DNA from: Aquilaria yunnanensis
Lineage: Eukaryota > Streptophyta > Magnoliopsida > Malvales > Thymelaeaceae
DNA: 64,000 nucleotides
Assembly (NCBI GenBank): GCA_039654915.1
Contig: CM077595.1
Location: forward strand, 93,289,501-93,353,500
Direction: 5' to 3'
Both the position numbers and the translations under genes were made by a program. Shown here in pieces: positions 56,562-64,000 of the stretch (its first letter is position 1; every line of letters begins with the position of its first letter). The notes below the pieces were generated by a model. The model saw only the letters and a list, made by a program, of their open reading frames with translations, was not told where the DNA came from and did no database searches.

Positions 56562-58256
56562 ATGGATATTCTCGATTATCTTCCCACGGCTGTTACTGGA
56601 TCATGGAATGACACGGTAATCGAAACTCAGCCTGAAGCTATGGAATATTCCGAAACGGCTCAAAAGCTTCACGGAGATGCTCTGACATCCCATTCTCACG
56701 TACAGCTTAAGGACCAGGTATCGGTCCGGATAAATCAGAACGACACCACGGAATTATTGCAAGTCTGGAATAGTTGGAATTCTGCTGATCGGGAAGCTTT
56801 TACGGCAAAATATGGTCACATCACTTGCCTACTAAAGGTTACCGTTGATGCATCACTTGTCCGGGCTCTAATACAATTTTGGGATCCATTTTATCGATGC
56901 TTTTCTTTCGATAAGATGGATCTGGTTCCAACCATTGAAGAATACAACAGCCTCTTGGGTTGGTCCTCCGACTATCCAATTGAGACTTATCAACATGATA
57001 GAAGAACGGAGCCTCATCGAGCCCTAGCAAAATTATTGGATATGCCAGCTTCCAGTCTTCAAACCAAGTTTGCAACAAAAGGATCTCGAAAATTTATCAG
57101 TTGGATCGACTTAAAACAATTAAGTCACGTTCTCCCTCAGAAAAATCAACGACGCAAGCTTTTCGCCTTGGCGATATATGGCCTGGTAGTCTTCCCAAGA
57201 ATCGTCGGATTCATTGAAGGAGACATCATTACACTATTTGAGCAAATCTGCAATGCTCAAATAAATCCGACCTCAGTAATATTATGTGAAACTATCAGGG
57301 CATTAAACTTTTGTCGCCAAAGAGGGGGCAAATTCATAGGATGTTCACATCTCCTCAACATTTGGATCAAAAGCCACCTTCCTTGTGAGAAGCAACATTT
57401 TGGAAATCGCTTTTCAAAGGACTTCATCCCAATCGAAGCCTTTTTGAAAAGTGAAACCATTCATCACGACAGCAAGGAAGCATGGGTTGATTATTTCAAG
57501 AACATCACCGAATTCCAAATTGAATGGAGAGCCCCCTGGTCTACCTCCACCCGCGTTGTCTACCGATGCGGCAATTGCCCGTGGGTTCCTCTCTTAGGTA
57601 TATGGGGAGGAACAAGTTATGCCCCAGCTCAAGTACGAAAACAATTTGGGTCCATGCAATTTATACCCATGACGCATAATCTGAGTAAGTTGGAATTTTC
57701 ACACGAAGATCCAAATTCAAATAAGCTCGCAATGGGTATTTCAGTTGCGTGGAAAAGAATTTTCATATTGAAGTCGGGGCCTATTATTTCTCCCACTGCT
57801 TATTATGAATGGAGAAATAACCGGAAGGAAGGAATAGTTCTATCTGAAGAGGTCATCAGAAAATTGGCGAAAAGAGAGTTGGAGAAAGAACTAGAGGAAG
57901 AAAAGGAGAAGAACAAGAGGATGCTCCTTGACATGCAACAGCTCGGTCACAAAACACAACTCCTCGAAGAGAAAGTTGAATACCAAAAACAAGTCATCTC
58001 CCAATTGGTTGATGAAACCGATCAAAAAGAGATGAGAGTCAGATACTGGGAAGATCAATACAGATTTTCTCAAGATCAATTGCAAACATTTTTGGTAGAA
58101 GTCAGAAAAGTTACAGAACAAGCCCAACTAATGGGCGAAGAAGCCAAGGAGTTAGAAGAACTGAGCTGTCCTACTCCATCAGTAAATGTTCAAAGAATGA
58201 TGGAGTTCATATCTAAGGCCAGAAAGCAGTATTGTACTTTGGGTCGTTTCTTTTAA
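56562..58256 (+). CDS. Ogre ORF1 protein
   Basis: 564 residues, upstream of gag as is characteristic of Ogre elements; its role is not established. Visible parts: an acidic N-terminus, a globular middle with FWDPFYRCFSFDKMDLVPTI and EEYNSLLGW, whose wording recalls plant mobile domain proteins, and a charged C-terminal third (about 430-520) rich in Glu, Lys and Gln, probably a coiled coil. It starts at the first Met after a long leader. The gag frame begins 188 bp downstream in a different reading frame, so translation of gag from the same RNA needs reinitiation or another transcript. Confidence 0.85.
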   Translation: MDILDYLPTAVTGSWNDTVIETQPEAMEYSETAQKLHGDALTSHSHVQLKDQVSVRINQNDTTELLQVWNSWNSADREAFTAKYGHITCLLKVTVDASLVRALIQFWDPFYRCFSFDKMDLVPTIEEYNSLLGWSSDYPIETYQHDRRTEPHRALAKLLDMPASSLQTKFATKGSRKFISWIDLKQLSHVLPQKNQRRKLFALAIYGLVVFPRIVGFIEGDIITLFEQICNAQINPTSVILCETIRALNFCRQRGGKFIGCSHLLNIWIKSHLPCEKQHFGNRFSKDFIPIEAFLKSETIHHDSKEAWVDYFKNITEFQIEWRAPWSTSTRVVYRCGNCPWVPLLGIWGGTSYAPAQVRKQFGSMQFIPMTHNLSKLEFSHEDPNSNKLAMGISVAWKRIFILKSGPIISPTAYYEWRNNRKEGIVLSEEVIRKLAKRELEKELEEEKEKNKRMLLDMQQLGHKTQLLEEKVEYQKQVISQLVDETDQKEMRVRYWEDQYRFSQDQLQTFLVEVRKVTEQAQLMGEEAKELEELSCPTPSVNVQRMMEFISKARKQYCTLGRFF

Positions 58257-58444
58257 ACAAACCTTTTGCTGAATGTAATTGAGAAATTCCATTATAGTTT
58301 TTCTTTCACCAAGTATTTACAATATTCATGCATGCATCCATCACATCAATCATACACACATAGAATCTAATAAAATAAATATTCCTTTAAAAGGGTAAAA
58401 TTGGACCTCAACACCGATATTCAACTCGACTCCAAACAAGATTA

Positions 58445-61400
58445 ATGGCAGAACAAGCCGAAGGACGTCTCATGGAGATGGAGTCCAAGATTGAAAGTAT
58501 GTCAGAACAGATGAGACAATTGATGGAATTAATCAAAGGGAAAGCAACTCAAGTCCCCATCAAAGAAGTACAAGATCCCACTTATCCCCCGGGATTCACC
58601 CCGCAACGAGTCTCAGTCCAAGAAAACCTGTTTCAAGAATCAGGACCGTCTGCTAGTGTTCACCTGAAACAAGACACTGTACAGGAAGAGAAGAAGACAT
58701 TACCAAAAGAAGAAGCAGAATCTCAAAAACTCGAAACAATAGAAAAGCGACTGCGAGCCATTGAAGGAGGCACTATATTCGGATCTCTCTCGGTGGATGA
58801 CCTCTGCTTAGTGCCAGACGTCGTAATCCCTTCAGATTTTAAGGTGCCAGATTTCGTGAAATACGATGGAACGAGTGATCCCATCACTCACATCACATTG
58901 TTCCTAAGGAGACTACAACCACTCACAAAAGATGAAAAGGTGTGGATCGCACTTTTTCAGGAAAGTCTCACAAAATCAGCATTACAGTGGTATCTAAGCC
59001 AAGGTCCAAGGAACATAAAAACTTGGAATGACCTTGCTCAGGCCTTCATCGGCAACTATAAACACGTTATGGACTTGGCTCCGGATCGCCAAACTCTCCA
59101 AAACATGGAGAAGAAAAAGCCAGAAACTTTCAAGGAATATGCGCAGCGGTGGAGGGACTTAGCTGCACAGGTTCAGCCACCCATGACAGAAAGAGAAATG
59201 GTCACTTTGTTTGTCCAGACACTGAAATACCCATATTATGACAAACTTATTGGCAATGCGGCAACTAACTTCTCTGACGTAGTAATGTCTGGAGAAAGGA
59301 TCGAGCATGGTATCAGGACTGGGAAGATTACTGAATCCTTTAGCGATCCTATGAAAAGAGGAGGACCTTCCAGAAGAAAAGATGAAGAAATACAACAAAT
59401 AGGAAGAGGAAGAGGGATTCCCTTCGTGGGCACTGTGGCCACCGGACCTCGCCTATCCTATTCTGCCAATAAGCCCAATTATTATCCTACCAATAGGCCC
59501 AATGATTATCTTCCCAATAGACCCAACAATTATCCTCCCAACAGACCTAATCAGTTACGGCCACCTGTTCCAACTCCTCCAGTACCTGCACCAAGACCAA
59601 GAGAAATCTTCGCACCAATTCCCATGACTTACACTGAGCTGTATCCAAAACTCATCGAAAGTCAACTTATTCGCCCAATCCCTACAAGGCCATTGGAACC
59701 CCCGTATCCAAGGTGGTATGACCCTAACATAAATTGCCCATATCATGATGGTACCGTGGGCCACGGACTGGAAAATTGCATAGCATTGAAGCGTATAGTC
59801 CAACAATTAATTGAGTCAAAGTGGTTGGACTTTTCCGATGAACCAAACGTCACTCATAATCCATTGCCTCCTCATCAAGCCAAACCAGTCAATATGATGG
59901 AAGAATATTGGCCGATGAAGAAAACAGTCAATGATATCATAACCCCTCTTAAGCATGTATATTCATGCCTTGTGAAAGAAGGGATTATCATAGGAAAGTC
60001 TTCTGGAAATAAAGAAGTCGAGGATGAGGAGTGGTGCAACTTTCATAACAGTAAGAGTCATTCTATCCAAGAATGCCCAGAATTCCGTAAAAGTCTACAA
60101 AGTCTTATGGACTCCTCCCAAATCATCGTTTTTATGTCAGATAAAGAGGATGACGTGAATGTGATAATTAAAGAACAAGAAGTCAATATCATGCCAAGAC
60201 CACTAGTCATTCCAATATCAAAATCTGCTCTCAAGCCTTTAAGAATTCAAGTTCCAAAGCCATTCCCGTACAAATCAGACAAAACTGTTCCATGGAACTA
60301 TGGCTATACTTCTAACATCACATCAACTCCGTTAGAAGTTGGGGGCATGACTAGAAGCGGTCGGTGTTATTCTCCCGAGCAAATGAACAAGCTCCAACAA
60401 GAGAAGAATGTTACGGATCCAGCAAATGGACCTATTAACACATCTAAAGAGCAAGAGATGCCTCGAGCAGTAACAGATGAACAAGCTACTGAGTTTCTCA
60501 AACTCATAAAGCAAAGTGAATACAGTATCGTGGAGCAGTTGAACCGTCTGCCAGCAAAGATCTCCATACTTTCATTACTCTTAAGTTCTGATGCCCATCG
60601 AGAAGCTCTTCTCAAAGTCCTGAATAAGGCTTATGTTGAACAAGATATCTCCGTGAACAACTTTGACCACCTTGTCAACAACATCACGGCACAAAATCTC
60701 ATCACATTCACTGACGATGAGATACCAGCAGAAGGAAGGGGTCACTCTAAGGCTCTGCATATTTCGATTAAATACAAAGATCGGATTATGGCCAGAGTTC
60801 TTATCGACAATGGGTCAGCTCTAAATGTAATGCCACTCGAAACCTTACATAAGATTGGTTTAGACCCATCATACCTCAACAACAGTCATATTGTTGTTCG
60901 AGCATTTGACGGAACGAAGAGAGATGTTGTTGGAGAAATAGAGCTACCAATAGGGATTGGTCCATGTCTTTTCCACATCACATTCCAAGTCATGGATATT
61001 TGTCCATCTTATACCTGCCTGCTGGGAAGACCATGGATCCATATGGCCGGAGCAATTCCTTCTTCATTACACCAGAAAATGAAATTCATTATTGAAGGAA
61101 AGATAATCACGGTCTTCGCTGAAGAAGACATCTTGCTATCAAGACCTGCGGATGCTCAATATGTCGAAGTCAATGAAAATGTACCTGATTGCTCCTTCAG
61201 GTCTTTTGAGATTGTCAATGCTGCTTATGTCAGTGAATATGAAGAAGAACCCATTCCTAGCATCTCTAAAACAAGTCGCATGGTTGCCAAACTCATGATA
61301 AAAGGAGGATACTCACCGGGGTTAGGACTGGGACAAGATTTACAAGGAATCACAGAACCATTGAAAATCACCACAAATGAAGGGAAATACGGCCTAGGCT

Positions 61401-61732
61401 TCACACCGACAAGACATGATAAAATGAAGGCAATAGCTGAAAAGAGAGAAAAGAGGATTGCACGATTAACAGGGCATCCTCTCCAGGAAAGAAATCTGGA
61501 TATCCCTGAAATCACCGAAACGTTCGTGAGTGGTGGTCTCATTCCAAAAAATGACAATGAAGGCAAGCTGACTATCAACATCAACAAGTCTTTTGAAAGT
61601 CTTTCTATTCAGGCAATCATCAGCGATTCACCTGAAGAGGAGGAGCTTGTTCAACCTTGTGGCCCACGGGATGTGCTGAACAATTGGGAGGCGATAGAAC
61701 TGCCTGTTATAATCGAAAGCTTTCCAAAGTAA
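58445..61732 (+). CDS. gag-pro: Gag-protease polyprotein with G-patch, Ogre element 2
   Basis: 1095 residues. An N-terminal coiled coil (MAEQAEGRLMEMESKIESM) leads to the retrotransposon gag domain (about 125-265: YDGTSDPITHITLFLRR, ALQWYLSQGP, FKEYAQRWRDLA). A Pro/Asn repeat zone (about 340-375) precedes two Cys/His boxes (CPYHDGTVGHGLENC and CNFHNSKSHSIQEC) that stand in for a zinc knuckle. Near residue 790 the protease has LIDNGSALNVMP, with DNG in place of the more usual DS/TG, followed by CLLGRPWI. A G-patch (about 940-990: GGYSPGLGLGQDLQG, KYGLGF) lies after it. The intron donor overlaps the stop codon, so unspliced RNA gives gag-pro and spliced RNA gives a gag-pro-pol fusion. Confidence 0.95.
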   Translation: MAEQAEGRLMEMESKIESMSEQMRQLMELIKGKATQVPIKEVQDPTYPPGFTPQRVSVQENLFQESGPSASVHLKQDTVQEEKKTLPKEEAESQKLETIEKRLRAIEGGTIFGSLSVDDLCLVPDVVIPSDFKVPDFVKYDGTSDPITHITLFLRRLQPLTKDEKVWIALFQESLTKSALQWYLSQGPRNIKTWNDLAQAFIGNYKHVMDLAPDRQTLQNMEKKKPETFKEYAQRWRDLAAQVQPPMTEREMVTLFVQTLKYPYYDKLIGNAATNFSDVVMSGERIEHGIRTGKITESFSDPMKRGGPSRRKDEEIQQIGRGRGIPFVGTVATGPRLSYSANKPNYYPTNRPNDYLPNRPNNYPPNRPNQLRPPVPTPPVPAPRPREIFAPIPMTYTELYPKLIESQLIRPIPTRPLEPPYPRWYDPNINCPYHDGTVGHGLENCIALKRIVQQLIESKWLDFSDEPNVTHNPLPPHQAKPVNMMEEYWPMKKTVNDIITPLKHVYSCLVKEGIIIGKSSGNKEVEDEEWCNFHNSKSHSIQECPEFRKSLQSLMDSSQIIVFMSDKEDDVNVIIKEQEVNIMPRPLVIPISKSALKPLRIQVPKPFPYKSDKTVPWNYGYTSNITSTPLEVGGMTRSGRCYSPEQMNKLQQEKNVTDPANGPINTSKEQEMPRAVTDEQATEFLKLIKQSEYSIVEQLNRLPAKISILSLLLSSDAHREALLKVLNKAYVEQDISVNNFDHLVNNITAQNLITFTDDEIPAEGRGHSKALHISIKYKDRIMARVLIDNGSALNVMPLETLHKIGLDPSYLNNSHIVVRAFDGTKRDVVGEIELPIGIGPCLFHITFQVMDICPSYTCLLGRPWIHMAGAIPSSLHQKMKFIIEGKIITVFAEEDILLSRPADAQYVEVNENVPDCSFRSFEIVNAAYVSEYEEEPIPSISKTSRMVAKLMIKGGYSPGLGLGQDLQGITEPLKITTNEGKYGLGFTPTRHDKMKAIAEKREKRIARLTGHPLQERNLDIPEITETFVSGGLIPKNDNEGKLTININKSFESLSIQAIISDSPEEEELVQPCGPRDVLNNWEAIELPVIIESFPK

Positions 61733-61928
61733 TCTAATAGTAAAAACCTCCTAAAGAAAGGTTCAATCAATAGGGTGTAGTCTTTGTTTAAGTGAACCTT
61801 TTAGTTATTGCTTTTTATTCCAATAAAGTTGTGATTTATGCACATTGTAAATAAAGTACCAGTTTGCATCCATCTCATTCGTGCCATTTTTTTTTTTCTT
61901 CTCTTTCTTTTCTCTCTGGATAATGCAG
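61729..61928 (+). other. 200-nt intron between protease and RT, element 2
   Basis: Donor GTAATC at 61729; the pyrimidine tract at about 61889-61918 ends in TGCAG at 61928. Splicing removes the TAA that spans the donor and joins the two frames with correct phase. It contains the gag-pro stop, which offers a simple switch between the two products. Confidence 0.85.
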
Positions 61929-64000
61929 ACCCAAAACTCTCTTTGATGACAATGAAAGAATGAACTTTGATAATCCTGTAAACACTACCGACTCGGATGA
62001 CGAAGATCTTCAAGTATCTCCTGAGCTATTAAAAATGATTGAGCGAGATGAAAAAGAAAGAGCAACAAGTCAAGAACCAACTGAGGTATTCAACCTGGGA
62101 GACAGTCAGGATGTAAAAGAAGTCAAGATTGGCACTTTATTCCCTCCTGAAGAAAAAGAAGAATTAGTCCATTTATTGAAAGAATATGTGGATGTGTTTG
62201 CTTGGTCATACCAAGATATGCCTGGCTTAAGCTCAGACATAGTACTACACAAAATACCCTTGAAACCTGGGGCGAAGCCTGTTAGACAAAAGTTACGAAG
62301 ATTAAAGCCGGATCTAATCTTAAGAGTGAAAGATGAGATTCGAAAGCTGTGGGATGCAGGATTCCTTGGGGTCGCTGAATATACAGAATGGGTGGTTAAC
62401 ATTGTTCCAGTCGAAAAGAAAGAAAGCGGGAAACTAAGAGTTTGTCAGGACTACCGGCCATTGAACGAAGCCAGTCCTAAAGATAACTTCCCACTTCCTC
62501 ACATTGATACGCTGGTGGATAATACCGCAGGAAACTCCTATTTTTCCTTCATGGATGGCTTCTCTGGATACAATCAAATCAAACTTGATCCAGATGATAT
62601 GATAAAAACTGCCTTTATAACCCTTTGGGGTACCTTCTACTACAAGGTGATGCCTTTTGGGTTAAAGAATGCTGGTGCTACATATCAAAGAGCCATGGTT
62701 GCATTATTCCATGACATGATGCATAAAGAAATTGAAGTATATGTAGACGACATGATCGCCAAAACTTTCACTGCTAAGGGGCATCTAAAAGTGCTAAGAA
62801 AACTATTCGATAGACTTCGCAAATATCAACTGAAGTTGAATCCTGCCAAATGTATTTTTGGAGCCTCTTCAGGAAAGTTATTGGGTTTCATGGTCAGCAA
62901 GGATGGGATTCGAGTTGACCCGAGTAAAGTCAAAGCAATACAAGAAATGCAACCCCCGAAGACTCCAAAACAAGTAAGAAGTTTCCTGGGCAGAATCAAC
63001 TTCATAGCAAGGTTCATTTCACAATTGACATCCAAGTGTGAACCTCTTTTCAAATCACTGAAGAAGAACAATCCGATCGAGTGGAATAACGAATGCCAAG
63101 AAGCATTCGAGAAAATCAAGCAATATCTATCAAATCCACCAGTCTTGGTACCACCCCGATCTGGAGAATCGTTGATTCTATATTTATCCATACAGGATTC
63201 TTCATTAGGATCCGTATTGGGTCAACGTGATGAGACAGGCAAGAAAGAGCACGCAATTTACTATTTGAGCAAGAAGCTTACCACATATGAAGCGAAATAC
63301 TCAATAGTAGAAAAGTCCTGTTGTGCCCTTGCATGGGTAGCACACCGACTACGACACTACATGCTCAACAACACCACATTGCTAATCTCCAAGACTGATC
63401 CCATTAAGTACATTTTTGAGAAACCAGCTTTATCAGGCAGGATCGCAAAATGGCAAATGCTGTTGTCTGAATACGACATACAGTATGTCACCCAAAAGGC
63501 TGTAAAAGGGAGTGTGATTGCTGAATATCTGGCTGATAGAGCATTGGATGATTATGAGCCAATGAAAATGGAGTTTCCTGATGGAGATATAATGACGATA
63601 GAACAGGAAGTCTCTAAAGATGATGAAACATGGAAAATGGCATTCGATGGAGCATCTAATGCTTTGGGACAAGGGATTGGAGCCATACTCATCTCTCCAA
63701 GTGGAGAGCAATTCCCTCTTACAGCAAAAATTACATTTCCTTGTACCAACAATATAGTAGAGTATGAGGCATGTGCTATGGGACTCCAAATGGCACTGGA
63801 ATTGAAAGTGCGAAATCTCCGAGTTTATGGGGATTCCGCATTAGTCATATATCAAATCAACGGAGAATGGGAGACAAGGGATTCAAAATTGATCCCTTAC
63901 CAAAAGCTCATACTAGACTTGGCTCGAAAATTCAACAGTATAAGCTTCCATCATCTTCCAAGGGAAGATAATCAAATACCGGATGCTTTAGCTACTTTGG
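61929..64000 (+). CDS. pol: Pol of Ogre element 2 (RT, RNase H, start of second RNase H), open to the window edge
   Basis: I read this frame codon by codon from the acceptor through the ATG at 61960 to base 64000 and found no stop. Linker with an EYVDVFAWSYQDMPGL motif; RT with WVVNIVPVEKK, VCQDYRPLNEA, FMDGFSGYNQI, MPFGLKNAGATYQR and catalytic YVDDMIA; connection (PPKTPKQVRSFLGRINF); first RNase H (DSSLGSVLGQRD to DIQYV); second, archaeal-like RNase H from about 63640 (FDGASNALGQGIGAIL, VYGDSALVIYQ). Integrase lies beyond the window. Confidence 0.95.

Larger units (their letters stand above)
51919..64000 (+). mobile_element. Tat/Ogre retrotransposon (element 2), 5' part, running off the window
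   Basis: Same family as element 1 in the opposite orientation: LTR, primer site, leader, ORF1, gag-pro, intron and pol as far as the second RNase H. The base before the LTR is preceded by CTAAG (51914-51918), the expected left duplication; its partner lies outside. Every coding frame is open, unlike element 1, so it may be autonomous. Whether it carries the cargo genes cannot be seen. Confidence 0.95.

Noticed and set aside
1..64000. tRNA, rRNA or other structural RNA genes
   Set aside because: I saw no cloverleaf with A/B boxes or other recognisable RNA gene by eye; a tRNAscan or Infernal run would settle this.

Overview
The window looks like nuclear DNA of a flowering plant, probably a eudicot. 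It is AT-rich, its one clearly multi-exon gene has plant GT-AG (and one GC-AG) introns, and most of it is transposable elements. I cannot name the species. Only two ordinary host genes are convincing: a RING-H2 E3 ubiquitin ligase (34551-35192, +) and a six-exon MYB-CC transcription factor (38813-37317, -).

The dominant feature is a nested insertion. A hAT DNA transposon (7708-34296, near-perfect 8-bp target duplication, TIRs beginning TAGAG(A/G)TGGG, decayed transposase) carries inside it a complete 23.4-kb Ty3/gypsy retrotransposon of the Tat/Ogre type (10210-33644, - strand, perfect AAGCC target duplication). Read 5' to 3' on the minus strand, that element has a 3.4-kb LTR, a primer site TGGCGACTCCACTGGGGA, a long leader, ORF1, gag-protease with a G-patch, a ~200-nt intron, reverse transcriptase, two RNase H domains and integrase. 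An unusual accessory block follows, then tandem hairpin repeats, a polypurine tract and the 3' LTR. A second, apparently intact member of the family starts at 51919 on the + strand and runs off the window while still in frame.

The most interesting region is the accessory block of the first element (about 20.7 to 15.3 kb). It holds five genes in the same orientation as gag-pol: four tandem copies of a basic, cysteine-cluster protein and one intronless LONELY GUY (LOG) cytokinin-activating enzyme. The cysteine proteins resemble the cysteine-rich nucleic-acid-binding proteins of carla- and allexiviruses. That resemblance is from memory of the family pattern and needs a profile search. Most of these genes have their own TATA box, and a shared upstream cassette of about 80 bp is found as roughly four copies upstream of LOG and one copy upstream of three of the cysteine genes. 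ORF1, gag and pol of this element contain at least seven disabling changes, whereas LOG and three of the four cysteine genes are open. I read this as a retrotransposon cargo module: cytokinin activation plus a possible silencing suppressor or transcription-modulating protein.

Elsewhere there are several non-autonomous DNA elements: a Mutator-like element with a 9-bp duplication (3403-4383), other long-inverted-repeat elements, CACTA-like and hAT-like elements, microsatellites, and long AT-rich stretches in which I see no gene. The hAT plus Ogre block ends about 250 bp upstream of the RING gene, so 26.6 kb of transposon DNA separates that gene from its former upstream sequence.
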